Below are positions 8,320 through 17,304 of a stretch of 64,000 nucleotides of DNA, piece by piece. Below the pieces are notes generated by a model. It worked only from the letters and a program-made list of their open reading frames with translations. It had not been told where the DNA came from and did not search any database. The translations under genes were made by a program, and so were the position numbers. Source of the DNA: JAGOMX01 sp041738135 (GTDB lineage Bacteria; Pseudomonadota; Alphaproteobacteria; JAGOMX01); NCBI GenBank assembly GCA_041738135.1, contig JBGSQK010000058.1:26934-90933 (forward strand). Direction: 5' to 3'. Numbering within the stretch: position 1 is the stretch's first letter; each line of letters starts with the position of its first letter.

Positions 8320-9249
8320 ATGAAAATATTCTATAATCTATGTATAGCTTTAACATTGGTGACTGGAATGTCTGATACTCTTTACAGTAATGCACTGGCA
8401 TTTGGCCATAGAGGTTGCAGGAATCTGCTTCCTGAGAACACCATGGCTGGATTTAAGCATGCCCTTGAAATGGGCGCGGATGGTGTTGAGTTAGATGTGC
8501 ATTTGACAAAGGATGGCCACGTCATAGTGCATCATGACTATATCTTGCATTCGAGCTTGGTAAGAACTGCTTCTGGAAGCTGGGTGCCTAATTTCAGCGA
8601 TCCCATCCACTCCCTAACGCTTGAGGAGCTCAAATCCCATCGCTTAGGAAAGATAAAGCCAAATACCTTGTATGCCTTTCTGCATCAACGGGCAAAAAGG
8701 GCTCAGAATGCAGAGGATGAAGAAATACCTACCCTTGGCGAAGTTCTTGAAATGACAAAAGAATATCCCAACACAAGAGTGCTTATTGAAATCAAGACCA
8801 ACCCAACGACACCAGAACTTTCATCTGATCCTGAGTTGTTATCACAAGCTGTGGTAAAGGTAATAAATGAATCGGAAGTTAAGGATCGATGCACGATCTT
8901 AGCTTTTGATGCCCAAGTCCTCAGACACATAAAGGCGCTCGACCAAGAATTACCGATTTTTCTTAATCAAATGCCCCATAAAGATAGCAAATCCCCTTAT
9001 TACGCGGGATATGATTTAAAAGACTTCAAAGGATCAGCACCAGCCATGATTGCCAAGATGGGCGCCAATGGATGGTCAGCTCTATACAAACAGCTGAACG
9101 CGGAAAACGTTAAGGAGGCACATGATCTCGGGTTAAAGGTTTATGCCTGGACTGTAAATTCTCCAAAAGAAATGAAACGGCTGTTAAATATAGGAGTGGA
9201 TGGTATTATCAGCGATCGACCTGATTTATTGCTGCAAAAGCTCAGATGA
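8320..9249 (+). CDS. exported glycerophosphodiester phosphodiesterase
   Basis: It hydrolyses glycerophosphodiesters (from phospholipid turnover) to glycerol-3-phosphate and an alcohol, probably in the periplasm. I chose the ATG at 8320 over the longer frame from 8230: AAAGGAG precedes it at good spacing, and the protein then starts with a leader (MKIFYNLCIALTLVTG...SNALA). GDPD motifs: FGHRGCRNLLPENT (His/Arg and Glu), GADGVELDVHLTKDGH (Glu/Asp) and VIVHHD (general acid His). The C-terminus has AHDLGLKVYAWTVNSP and GVDGIISDRPDLL, typical of the TIM barrel. About 309 aa, normal for the family, and apparently a single-gene unit. Confidence 0.93.
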   Translation: MKIFYNLCIALTLVTGMSDTLYSNALAFGHRGCRNLLPENTMAGFKHALEMGADGVELDVHLTKDGHVIVHHDYILHSSLVRTASGSWVPNFSDPIHSLTLEELKSHRLGKIKPNTLYAFLHQRAKRAQNAEDEEIPTLGEVLEMTKEYPNTRVLIEIKTNPTTPELSSDPELLSQAVVKVINESEVKDRCTILAFDAQVLRHIKALDQELPIFLNQMPHKDSKSPYYAGYDLKDFKGSAPAMIAKMGANGWSALYKQLNAENVKEAHDLGLKVYAWTVNSPKEMKRLLNIGVDGIISDRPDLLLQKLR

Positions 9250-9776
9250 AAAGAACCCCCATATAAATATCACTCATCAACCCGAAGTTCACATGTACCT
9301 TCCTTTTTTGCAATGGTTTTTACCAGTAGAAAACGCACCTAAAAGTTAAATGAAGTACAGTATAGGAACAAAACCAATGGCATTCGTTCCGGGACATCCT
9401 TTCAAACGCGGATATTGAACCCAAGAAGTTTAAAGCGTTTTAATAGTAATAGTATGCCAAAAACACCTGAATTAGATACTTTGCTGAGTATCAGGTCAAC
9501 GAGCCAGCCCCAACCGAAGAAGCGGTTCAAAATAACTTCGCTCAAATATTGCTTTGGCGGCTAACGTGCCTGGCACCCTTTCGATTTTGCGGAAATACAT
9601 CGGTCAATGGGCACTTTGGCTACGATTATGACAAAGTTTGAATCCAAAAGATTTCGCAATTCAGCAATTATATACTTCGTTTCTGAATGAACTGTTTTTA
9701 AAGTTAATAAAATGAAAAGATTTGTGTGTTAATAATCTTAAATGAGAAGTTTGATACTTAAGAGTCAGGGCAATGG
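9250..9776. other. 527-bp stretch without a recognisable gene
   Basis: All frames are broken by stops. On the minus strand a roughly 50-codon run between about 9420 and 9580 with no Met (reading ...NRFFGWGWLVDLILSK...) is hydrophobic and could be a relic of a decayed membrane-protein gene; I cannot assign it. No strong hairpin or tRNA is seen. The last 60 bases are AT-rich and probably hold the promoter of the next gene. Confidence 0.5.
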
Positions 9777-11051
9777 ATGAAAATGAATATCATCAATAAA
9801 CGAATGTCAGATATTCTTTATGAAGGTATGGCAGGCTATAAACCCAAAGTCCCTTTGCGACTCGATAAACTCGAAGACATTGCTCGCAAATATATCCCAA
9901 TAGGTCCATTTGCGTACATCTCAGGAGGAGCAGGTAGGGAAGATATTGTCAAGAAAAACCATGAGGATTTTTTAAAATGGGCTATTGTTCCAAGAATGTT
10001 AACAGACGTATCTGAATGCGATACCACCACTATACTTTTCGGCAAAAAGCATAATTATCCATTTATTCTCAGTCCGGTTGGGGCTATTGATCTTGCGAAT
10101 CCAGCTGCAGAACCAGCCGTGGGAAGGGCTGCAAGTTCAGAAGGTATTGCAATGGCTTTTTCCAATCAAGCCTCAACGCCTATGGAAGACGTGGCATCCC
10201 AAATGGGGAATTCTACAAGATGGTATCAAATCTATATGACGAATTCTGACGAATTAAACCTCAGCCTAATCCGTCGAGCCGAATCTTGTGGATGCAGTGC
10301 CTTGCTCGTAACGGTCGATACAAAAACATTCGGCTGGCGAACGGCTGATTTAGATATAGCGTATTCTGCTGCCCAATCATATAGCGGTATAGCTCAGTTT
10401 ACTAGCGATCCTGTTTTCCAAAGACTTTTAGACGAGTATATTTCGTCAGTTCAAAATGGACCGCAACCTAAAATTACCCCTACACTTTTATACAATTTTA
10501 TACGAATGGCTTGGTATGCTCCGGGAAGTTTTTTCTCAAACCTAATCTCCAGGCGCCCAGTACATGGATTGACTTTGGCTCAACAGTTGATGGCCACGCC
10601 TTATTTGAAATGGGAAGATATCGCTAATTTAAAAAATCAGACCAAACTTCCAGTCATCGTTAAAGGAATTCTGGATCCAAGCGATGCTCAAAAAGCAATC
10701 GATCATGGACTTGATGGTATCATCGTTTCCAATCACGGTGGTCGTCAGCTAAGTTCATGCATAACGGCCATTGATGCTCTAGCCGCCATTGCAGAAGTTG
10801 CAAAAGGCAAAATCCCTATCCTGATGGATAGCGGCATACGCGGCGGTGCAGACGTTTTCAAAGCCATAGCTCTAGGTGCTGACGCAGTATTGATCGGCAG
10901 GCCTTACATATATGGCCTAGCTATTGCCGGCGAAGAAGGAGTTAGGGAAGTCATTCAAAACGTAAAAGCAGAATTTGAAATCACTATGTTGCTTTCCGGC
11001 TGCATATCAATGTCTGACATTACCCGAGATAAGCTTTTAAAAGTAAAATGA
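9777..11051 (+). CDS. FMN-dependent alpha-hydroxy-acid dehydrogenase (L-lactate dehydrogenase LldD-like)
   Basis: A 424-residue TIM-barrel flavoenzyme oxidising an L-2-hydroxy acid such as lactate. Active-site elements are complete: Tyr in AYISGGAGRE, Tyr in RWYQIYMTNS, Asp in LLVTVDTKTFGWR with the following Arg, Lys in LPVIVKGI, and His/Arg in VSNHGGRQL. The FMN phosphate loop is DSGIRGGADVFKA plus GADAVLIGRPYIYG. The usual Asp after GGRQL is Ser here, and about 424 aa is longer than typical LldD (about 380), so the substrate may differ. The start follows a CAGGG ribosome-binding site. An SDR gene follows after 53 nt, probably in one operon. Confidence 0.92.
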   Translation: MKMNIINKRMSDILYEGMAGYKPKVPLRLDKLEDIARKYIPIGPFAYISGGAGREDIVKKNHEDFLKWAIVPRMLTDVSECDTTTILFGKKHNYPFILSPVGAIDLANPAAEPAVGRAASSEGIAMAFSNQASTPMEDVASQMGNSTRWYQIYMTNSDELNLSLIRRAESCGCSALLVTVDTKTFGWRTADLDIAYSAAQSYSGIAQFTSDPVFQRLLDEYISSVQNGPQPKITPTLLYNFIRMAWYAPGSFFSNLISRRPVHGLTLAQQLMATPYLKWEDIANLKNQTKLPVIVKGILDPSDAQKAIDHGLDGIIVSNHGGRQLSSCITAIDALAAIAEVAKGKIPILMDSGIRGGADVFKAIALGADAVLIGRPYIYGLAIAGEEGVREVIQNVKAEFEITMLLSGCISMSDITRDKLLKVK

Positions 11052-11104
11052 TGGACAGATATAAGAAATTAGAAACTCTATTGAAAACATATAGGAAATA
11101 AGCC

Positions 11105-11851
11105 ATGAATTTGACTATTAAAGGAAAAAGAGCATTGATAATGGGGGCTTCTCGTGGCTTGGGTTTTGCGGTTGCCAAGGAATTGGCTGCTGAGGGGGTG
11201 ATCACCGCTATATGTTCTAGTAATAAAGAAAATATTGAGAGAGCAGCCCAGGAAATTGGGGCAGTGCCATTTCAGGCCGATCTTTCAAAACCAGATGTTG
11301 CTAAAAAACTAGTAGCCGATGTGATTGCCAAACTTGGGGGTATCGATATATTAGTGGTAAACAATGGAGGTCCAGTCGGGACAACTTTCGACACCTCTTC
11401 GGACAATTTATGGCGTGAAGCTTTTGAGGCTTTATTCATGACGACCGTAGATTCCGTTCGCGCTTGCTTGCCTGGAATGAAGAATAACGGCTGGGGACGA
11501 ATTATGGTTATTACATCAGTGGCGGCTAAAGAACCTCTTGCTAACCTTATTTTATCTAACTCGCTTCGAGCAGGTATACATGGTTTAGTCAATTCCATGA
11601 GCAAAGAATTTGCCAAATTTGGGATCACGGTAAACGCTATAATGCCTGGCGTTATCATGACGGAACGTATTTCCTATGCTTTTAAAAAATTGAATGTAAC
11701 AGAAGAGCAAGCCACAGCAAATATACCTGCTGGGCGGGTGGGACAACCGGAAGAGCTGGCTGCACTTGTGACATTCCTTGCATCAGAGCGTGCGAGTTAT
11801 ATCACTGGCCAAGCTATAGCAGTTGATGGGGGCATGTCGCACTCGATATAA
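11105..11851 (+). CDS. short-chain dehydrogenase/reductase lacking the YxxxK motif
   Basis: A 248-residue Rossmann protein. The cofactor loop MGASRGLGFAVAKE and the NNGG motif (VVNNGGPVG) are intact, and the C-terminus GQAIAVDGGMSHSI is typical of FabG-like SDRs. The catalytic Tyr-x-x-x-Lys is absent: where it should be, the sequence reads LSNSLRAGIHG. A subgroup of SDRs with such an N/S-x-x-R replacement exists and its chemistry is not well defined. An ATG with a weak AGGAAATAAGCC ribosome-binding site lies 53 nt after the hydroxy-acid dehydrogenase gene, so the two probably share a transcript and may act on related substrates. Confidence 0.88.
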   Translation: MNLTIKGKRALIMGASRGLGFAVAKELAAEGVITAICSSNKENIERAAQEIGAVPFQADLSKPDVAKKLVADVIAKLGGIDILVVNNGGPVGTTFDTSSDNLWREAFEALFMTTVDSVRACLPGMKNNGWGRIMVITSVAAKEPLANLILSNSLRAGIHGLVNSMSKEFAKFGITVNAIMPGVIMTERISYAFKKLNVTEEQATANIPAGRVGQPEELAALVTFLASERASYITGQAIAVDGGMSHSI

Positions 11852-12289
11852 GTACTGATTGAATAATTGTCAAGGCATCTGATGCTATATACCTAAATCA
11901 TGCGTTATTGGGCTTAACGGTTGTTTTTGAGCAAATTTATGTGGATATGCAAAAGGGATTTTTTCCGATCTTTTTTCTCTATCCCCGATCTGCCTGTTTG
12001 AGGAATAGTTGGTTGAAGAGGATACCAGCCATGGCAACCGAGAACTATCCACTGTGTAAATGCAGGCTACCCGACGAATTGACCAAGTCTCGTGATCGAA
12101 ACTCATCTCCTAGAAATGACATTTGTCCTTTAATGAAGGCAGAACAAATTTTAGAATGGGATTCACACAGAAACAACACTCACCTATTTGAGATCGGAAT
12201 CACCAATTAGTTCTTGCAACAAAATTATAGTTTATAACCCAATATAGATCCTAGGGTGATTAGATAAGAACGATTTCATTGACTCAGCA
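11852..12289. other. 438-bp stretch without a supported gene
   Basis: The longest frame (about 100 codons at 11908-12210, + strand) has no ribosome-binding site, no domain and a composition unlike neighbouring genes, so I do not call it. No convincing RNA structure or terminator. It separates two convergent transcription units. Confidence 0.5.
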
Positions 12290-12967
12290 CTAATACATTA
12301 ATTTAAACAAAACGATAGCTCCCACTGCCATTGCCCAATAGGTGATGAACATATTCGGTCCAGCTAAATGAACAGTATTGATGGACTTGATTGATAATGC
12401 TAATACCGGATCCAGCCGTTCCATTTCTTTGAGTCTTTTGTTAGGCAGCTCCAGTTTATAATATGCAATGAGAGATGCTATACAATCCCTAAGAAGGGTT
12501 GGGTCATTCTCAAGATTGAGGCTGTACAAATTTACTATATTTTCTTCAGACAGCACATAGGCTTTAAAGGCGCCGCACAGATCTGCAAGCAATTTCATCT
12601 CGTAAGATTCCACAGGAGGTTTTACGAGCGTTATCAAAAGAAGCGTTTTTGTAAATTGTACAACATGATAAGCAAAATTATCGGTGGAAACGTTATCAAG
12701 TTCGCAAGCCCTCAATTTTTCTGCATATTTAACCTTTATCTCGACTATTATGGGTTCATTGAAAAAACCTTTAAATGACCGAGCCACAGGATTCTGTTCT
12801 TTCCGAGGCAAGACCCTTCTCTCTTGCATTATAATTAGCTGTTCTCCTAGATCCAATTTAAGGTGATTTTTGATTCTTCCGACAAGCTGTTCCTCATCTA
12901 CAAAAGTAGCTCCTGAAGGGGTTGTGAGGAAAAATGCGGTCAAGCAAATTGAAATGATATAACTCAT
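12290..12967 (-). CDS. exported or membrane-anchored protein, unknown function
   Basis: A 225-residue protein with a Sec-like leader (MSYIISICLTAFFLTTPSGA) and a C-terminal hydrophobic helix (NMFITYWAMAVGAIVLFKLMY) ending the chain, as in tail-anchored proteins. The middle is mixed helical with several Cys and no motif I recognise. It lies downstream of, and on the same strand as, another exported protein of unknown function, and may form an accessory locus with it. Real by its leader and length; function unknown. Confidence 0.65.
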   Translation of the reverse strand: MSYIISICLTAFFLTTPSGATFVDEEQLVGRIKNHLKLDLGEQLIIMQERRVLPRKEQNPVARSFKGFFNEPIIVEIKVKYAEKLRACELDNVSTDNFAYHVVQFTKTLLLITLVKPPVESYEMKLLADLCGAFKAYVLSEENIVNLYSLNLENDPTLLRDCIASLIAYYKLELPNKRLKEMERLDPVLALSIKSINTVHLAGPNMFITYWAMAVGAIVLFKLMY

Positions 12968-13074
12968 GCTGTATTCTCATTGAATATGATTTCCAGCATG
13001 CCAGATAATTCAATATGGGTAAATAGAGGTTATAGGCAAACGTCCCCCTATTATGATGTTTTGAAACATATCCT

Positions 13075-13335
13075 CTACTTATCAGTAAAAGATACCACCA
13101 TTTTTTCGTGTATTTTCAAAACTTGGTCTATGAGAGGACGTAATGTCGCATAACTTTGTTCATGCCATTCACCACCTTTTTCTGCTTTTGCAAAACAGTC
13201 ATAGCGCCACATCTGGGGTGGAAAGGTATAGCAATGGACGCCATATCTTTGTACACAATTATCATCAATTATTTTGCATGTAAAACTACACAGATGTATG
13301 GGGTCGTAGGTATTGTGAATGGGTGAACATTGCAT
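13075..13335 (-). pseudogene. C-terminal fragment of the upstream exported protein, out of frame
   Basis: An 86-codon frame with protein-like composition (...GGEWHEQSYATLRPLIDQVL...) overlaps the end of the preceding gene in another frame. The upstream frame ends GCA AAA TAA. A -1 shift on the AAAA run (13272-13275 on the + strand) continues as ATA ATT GAT GAT, adding about 65 residues to give a protein of about 406 aa. No ribosome-binding site supports independent translation. I read it as the displaced tail of the 13269-14294 gene; a true overlapping gene is the alternative. Confidence 0.55.
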
Positions 13336-14294
13336 GTTTCATCAGCCTTAAACTCTATTCGTTTAGCATTTCGATCATAGATCCAAGGATCTTTGGATGT
13401 ACGGGGCGGGGCTATCAAAATATGCATAGAATAGACAAATTCTGATAGTGCCATAAAATGGAGTTGCGGCATGCCCAATGCCCTCTCCCGACAAAATGTT
13501 TTTAATAGACGCCGCCAACCACTCAGTCCGCCACCCGTTGTAATAACATCCACTACGATAATCTTCTTATAGAGCTGCAGTTGCTTCATAGCCATGTAGC
13601 CCTTGTAAAAATCCATCTTGTCGGGTGTCACCATGTTGCGGATAATTTCCTTTTCAAGGGGATATAAAGATCTATCACGTTTGCTTAAGGTATCCGCATT
13701 GCCAGAATAGTTCATGTGAATAAGATTAAGATTTCGATCCTTCGGTTTCCTAAGCTGAATGCGCTCCATGGCAAGCTGGATTAAACATGGCGTGCGACCC
13801 AAAAACAAAACACAGGTCCTTTCGGGATCAGGAATGTCCATATTTTGAATTGAGTGATGTATTTGCTCGGCTGCAAGTGTTATGTCTTCCAAAACCTTCA
13901 TATCAAATGCGTTATCTATCTTTCTTGAGAAGTACATTTGATAAAATGGCGAAAGTTTCCCCATGCCCTTTTTTTCTAAGGACAAATGCTGCTGTTCAAA
14001 GAGGTGGAGTGTTGCACATTCTTTATCGCCGAGTCTTACAGCTGGGGCTTCAAAAAATCCATTTTTAAGATAAGCCTCTTGATAGGCTGACATACAGCGA
14101 TCGCTCGGAACCTTACTCATCTTTAATGTCTCTTCATGATTGTCGATTACAAGCAAAGCTGCAGCTTTCTCTCGGAGCTCAGGATATTTTTCAAACAAAA
14201 AGCTGTGGGTATCTGGTTTCGAGGACGATAGGCATGTACTGCTAAGGGAAGCCACCAGCATGAATGCTAATACAAATATTTTTTTGATGTTCAT
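13269..14294 (-). CDS. exported phosphoribosyltransferase-like protein, probably frameshifted at its end
   Basis: A 341-residue protein with a leader (MNIKKIFVLAFMLVASLSSTCLS). The middle looks like a PRTase fold: a hydrophobic strand CVLFLGRTPCLIQLA, then NLIHMNYSGNAD, then KKIIVVDVITTGGGLSGW, which resembles the PRPP-binding loop (hhhDDxxTTGxT) with one Asp missing. The exported location is odd for a PRTase, which normally needs cytosolic PRPP. The C-terminus appears cut by a frameshift at an A4 run (see the 13075-13335 entry). Probably a secreted protein of unknown role; the PRTase relation is a fold-level guess. Confidence 0.6.
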   Translation of the reverse strand: MNIKKIFVLAFMLVASLSSTCLSSSKPDTHSFLFEKYPELREKAAALLVIDNHEETLKMSKVPSDRCMSAYQEAYLKNGFFEAPAVRLGDKECATLHLFEQQHLSLEKKGMGKLSPFYQMYFSRKIDNAFDMKVLEDITLAAEQIHHSIQNMDIPDPERTCVLFLGRTPCLIQLAMERIQLRKPKDRNLNLIHMNYSGNADTLSKRDRSLYPLEKEIIRNMVTPDKMDFYKGYMAMKQLQLYKKIIVVDVITTGGGLSGWRRLLKTFCRERALGMPQLHFMALSEFVYSMHILIAPPRTSKDPWIYDRNAKRIEFKADETCNVHPFTIPTTPYICVVLHAK

Positions 14295-14643
14295 TTAAAT
14301 TTGCTCACATACTCAAACATGCAAATATTAAAGACATTTCATATACATATATCACGTAACGGTCAACTTATTAATCTAGAGCCGATTTGATTTTAGAGCC
14401 CATCATTCATAGAAATATTGTCTAATATCCTTTTGTGCGGGCTAGCTTTCTTCCTCCACCCCGATCCCCCTACCAGAAATATGCGTCTTCGGAACTCGAT
14501 GAGGTTTTTGACAGACTTTTGAAGAATGAAAAAAAGGGGAATTTTATACAGTGTTCAATTAACTTAGGTTGCATGGATGTAGTAAACAAAAGAATATTAT
14601 GCAAGAGGACAATGCGTTTTAATAAAGCAAGATGCGATCATTC
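14295..14643. other. 349-bp stretch without a supported gene
   Basis: It contains AT-rich sequence upstream of the exported PRTase-like gene, so probably its promoter, and a short + frame (14435-14707) that runs antisense into the next real gene with no ribosome-binding site. I see no RNA gene or clear repeat. Confidence 0.5.
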
Positions 14644-15021
14644 TTATTTATTCTGTGAATCCCATGCTGCAATAGCCCCGTTAATATTGGCAAATAATTT
14701 CACCTGATTACTTAATCCTATGAGTGGAGATAATCCAACCAATAAATTTTCTATGTCCTGTTTGGTGTAACCAGCAGCCAATAAAGCGAACACACCCGCA
14801 GACAGATCATTCCCCATACCTAGCAAACAAGAAAAATGTGAAGCCGCAAAAGTTTGTCTGTCAAATTGTGTTTTTGCGCGCCCGACGCATTCTCCATATC
14901 CCCATTCGATGTCGTCTTTGACGTAATTTGCTGGTAACTTCATGACTGAATCAAGCACTAAATCTGCAGCTTGTCCGTAGTATTCTTTCAGAATTTTAAT
15001 ACCTTCTTCGTATTTATCCAT
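14644..15021 (-). CDS. carboxymuconolactone decarboxylase-like (AhpD fold) protein
   Basis: A 125-residue all-helical protein. The pattern RQTFAASHFSCLLGMG...AGVFALLAAGYTKQDIENLLV...PLIGLSNQVKL follows the CMD/AhpD-like layout, in which a helix is followed by AxxxGxTxxEIxE and a final helix. The CxxC disulfide of peroxidase-type members is not present; single Cys occur in GECVGRA and HFSCLL. A ribosome-binding site AGGAT precedes the ATG. It stands alone. The family call is by pattern only, and the substrate is unknown. Confidence 0.6.
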   Translation of the reverse strand: MDKYEEGIKILKEYYGQAADLVLDSVMKLPANYVKDDIEWGYGECVGRAKTQFDRQTFAASHFSCLLGMGNDLSAGVFALLAAGYTKQDIENLLVGLSPLIGLSNQVKLFANINGAIAAWDSQNK

Positions 15022-15306
15022 CTTTATCCTAGTCTATATTTTTTAATTTTGTTTAAACTTACATGACGAAATTGTGCAAAGCAAGAATCTTTTGATGAAT
15101 CATTAGCAACCACAATCATGTGTATTGAAACTATTACCTGCATAACTAAAGATACCACGTGGTATTCAACATCATCATTAAAACATGCAATCCTTCAGTA
15201 CGTTTAAACAGGGGAAAGAGATTATACCGAAAATAAACAGTCACTTACATTAATTATTTCAACTGGACTTCTGATTCTCATGTTTGCGTGATATGCTTTA
15301 ATTAAG

Positions 15307-16290
15307 ATGGACAGATTACAAAAGAAATTTGATAAAGCAGGTCACCATAAGGACCACATTGCTGCTATCGATTTGGGCAGCAACACTTGTCGTTTGCTAG
15401 TCGCAAGGCCGGAAGAAAATAATTACAAGGTGGTCGATTCTTTTTCTCGCGTGGTTCGTTTGGGTTCAGGCATTAAAAGTTCAGGTGTATTATCGGAAGA
15501 AGCTATCCTAAGAAGCATTGAAGCTCTTAAAGTTTGCGCCACAAAGTTGGACAAATATTCCATAAGAAAAATTAGAGCTGTGGCGACTGAGGCTTGTCGG
15601 CAGGCCAACAATCAAAATGAATTTGTAAAGCGTGTGCAACGGGAAACGGGTATCGAACTGGAAGTTATATCCGAATTTGAAGAGGCACGATTGGCCCTTA
15701 AAGGTTGTACGGGCCTTGTGAACAACAATTATAAATATGTTCTAGGCTTTGACATTGGCGGCTGCAGCACTGAAGTCATGTGGGCTATGAATGGCGAAAA
15801 CGGCAATAAAAAAGTTATCGACTGGATTTCCATCCCTTATGGTGTTGTAAGCGTGGTTGATGCATGCGGCGGGGATTCTCTTGCATTTTACGATGACATC
15901 CGGCAACGGATTGCGCAAGAGCTCAGCTCTATCCGCGATCACGCTCTGATAATGCGTGAGATTGAAAACAATACCGTACAAACTATAGGCAGCTCAGGCA
16001 CCACAACAACCATTGCAGCCATATATCTCAATCTAGTCCGTTACGACCGCAACAAGGTGGATGGCACATCCTTGCCTGTCAAAAGCCTTAATGACATTGC
16101 TAGTAAATTAAGAGGTATGTCCACGCGAGATCGTGCCGCTAATTCTTGCATTGGGCCAGGAAGAAGTGACGTAGTCATAGGCGGACTTGCTATTTTACAA
16201 GGAATCTGCGATACATGGCCTATAACAACTGTTACTGTGGCGGACCGCGGCGTAAGAGACGGTATATTATCTGATATGTTGACCGAATAG
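15307..16290 (+). CDS. ppx: exopolyphosphatase / guanosine pentaphosphate phosphatase (Ppx/GppA)
   Basis: A 327-residue ASKHA-fold phosphatase that removes terminal phosphate from polyphosphate or pppGpp. Phosphate-binding loop 1 is AAIDLGSNTCRLLVA near residue 20, the second loop is VLGFDIGGCSTEVMW, and the adenosine-type motif TIGSSGTTTTIAAI lies later. This short form, lacking the C-terminal HD-like domain, is common in Alphaproteobacteria. rlmE follows after 59 nt on the same strand, a frequent alphaproteobacterial arrangement. Confidence 0.93.
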   Translation: MDRLQKKFDKAGHHKDHIAAIDLGSNTCRLLVARPEENNYKVVDSFSRVVRLGSGIKSSGVLSEEAILRSIEALKVCATKLDKYSIRKIRAVATEACRQANNQNEFVKRVQRETGIELEVISEFEEARLALKGCTGLVNNNYKYVLGFDIGGCSTEVMWAMNGENGNKKVIDWISIPYGVVSVVDACGGDSLAFYDDIRQRIAQELSSIRDHALIMREIENNTVQTIGSSGTTTTIAAIYLNLVRYDRNKVDGTSLPVKSLNDIASKLRGMSTRDRAANSCIGPGRSDVVIGGLAILQGICDTWPITTVTVADRGVRDGILSDMLTE

Positions 16291-16349
16291 TATATTTGCT
16301 GTTAGATTGTCGTACAAATGCTTGAGATCTTTAATGAAAGTAGTGTTTA

Positions 16350-17048
16350 ATGAGTAAAAGTTCGAACCCAACCGGTGGACGCCAACTGTCCGTTCGTTTA
16401 AAAACGGCTCGTGGACGCAAAACATCTTCCCAGCGCTGGTTGCAAAGACAACTCAACGATCCTTATGTGGCTAAATCCAAGGAACTTGGCTATCGCTCCC
16501 GTGCGGCCTTTAAGTTGATCGAGATGAATGAAAAGGTTAAATTTCTCAACCCTGGCAGTAGGGTAGTAGACTTGGGAGCCGCCCCTGGCGGTTGGACACA
16601 AGTTGCCATAGAGATTATTAAACCTCAGCTGACCAATGGATATGTATTAGGACTCGACTTGCAAGAGATGGAACCCCTTGCGGGCGCAACTCTTCTGCAC
16701 CTGGATTTCCTACAGGAAGATGCAGAAGAGATCGTCATCAAGGAACTGGGTGGCAAGCAAGCGGATGTGGTTCTCAGCGATATGGCTGCGTTTTCTACGG
16801 GGCACGCCCCCACAGATCACCTCAAGATCATGGCACTGGCCGAAACGGCCTTTTGTTTTGCGGAAAAAGTTTTGGCACCCGGCGGCACATTTTTGGCAAA
16901 GGTGTTGCAAGGTGGGACTGAGAACACTCTGTTAAATCGCCTCAAGCAGTCCTTCAAGATTGTAAAGCACCTGAAACCACCGTCGAGCCGGAAAGACTCC
17001 TCAGAGATGTATGTCATTGCGTTGGAGTTTAAGGGTAGAGCAGCTTAA
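16350..17048 (+). CDS. rlmE: 23S rRNA (uridine-2'-O)-methyltransferase RlmE (FtsJ)
   Basis: It 2'-O-methylates U2552 of 23S rRNA late in 50S assembly. 232 aa. A basic N-terminal extension (GGRQLSVRLKTARGRKTSSQ) precedes YRSRAAFKLIEMNEK, whose Lys is the first of the K-D-K-E tetrad. SAM motif I is VVDLGAAPGGWTQVA, then DVVLSDMAAFSTG (Asp), GGTFLAKVLQGG (Lys) and SSEMYVIALEF (Glu). All four catalytic residues are present. It is the second gene of the ppx-rlmE unit; a palindromic repeat follows 25 nt after the stop. Confidence 0.96.
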   Translation: MSKSSNPTGGRQLSVRLKTARGRKTSSQRWLQRQLNDPYVAKSKELGYRSRAAFKLIEMNEKVKFLNPGSRVVDLGAAPGGWTQVAIEIIKPQLTNGYVLGLDLQEMEPLAGATLLHLDFLQEDAEEIVIKELGGKQADVVLSDMAAFSTGHAPTDHLKIMALAETAFCFAEKVLAPGGTFLAKVLQGGTENTLLNRLKQSFKIVKHLKPPSSRKDSSEMYVIALEFKGRAA

Positions 17049-17073
17049 AAGTACGCTATTCACCTCCACCCAT

Positions 17074-17191
17074 GTCATTCCCGCGAAGGCGGGGATCCAG
17101 CACAATATGTGCACCAACGGTGCTCTGTAAAGCTATATTGAATCGATTCTCGATACTTATTGCGCTGGATCCCTGCCTTCGCGGGGACGAC
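17074..17191. repeat. palindromic repeat, second type (118 bp)
   Basis: The left arm GTCATTCCCGCGAAGGCGG with GGATCCAGC is mirrored by the right arm GCTGGATCC with CTGCCTTCGCGGGGACGAC. It shares the inner GGATCCAGC...GCTGGATCC core with the repeats at 3268, 41837 and 43203 but has different outer arms. The unit lies in the 256-bp gap between convergent genes rlmE and an OMP gene. Confidence 0.88.
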
Positions 17192-17214
17192 AACTTGATT
17201 TTTCCTGCTCTGTC

Positions 17215-17258
17215 AAAAAACAAAAAAATTCCCCCGGGAACAAACGTCTCCGGGGGAA
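17215..17258 (-). terminator. Rho-independent terminator of the OMP gene
   Basis: Minus-strand reading: TTCCCCCGG, a 12-base loop, CCGGGGGAA, then a T-rich tail (TTTTTTTGTTTTTTG). It lies 47 nt past the stop of the OMP gene. Confidence 0.88.
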
Positions 17259-17304
17259 GCTGTACTCATCCGAAGGGTTTTTCCCTTCTTATGTGTTAAC
17301 AACC

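Noticed and set aside
11908..12210. 100-codon + frame
   Set aside because: No ribosome-binding site, no domain, unusual composition; left as uncoding.
14435..14707. 90-codon + frame
   Set aside because: It runs antisense into the CMD-like gene; no ribosome-binding site or motif.
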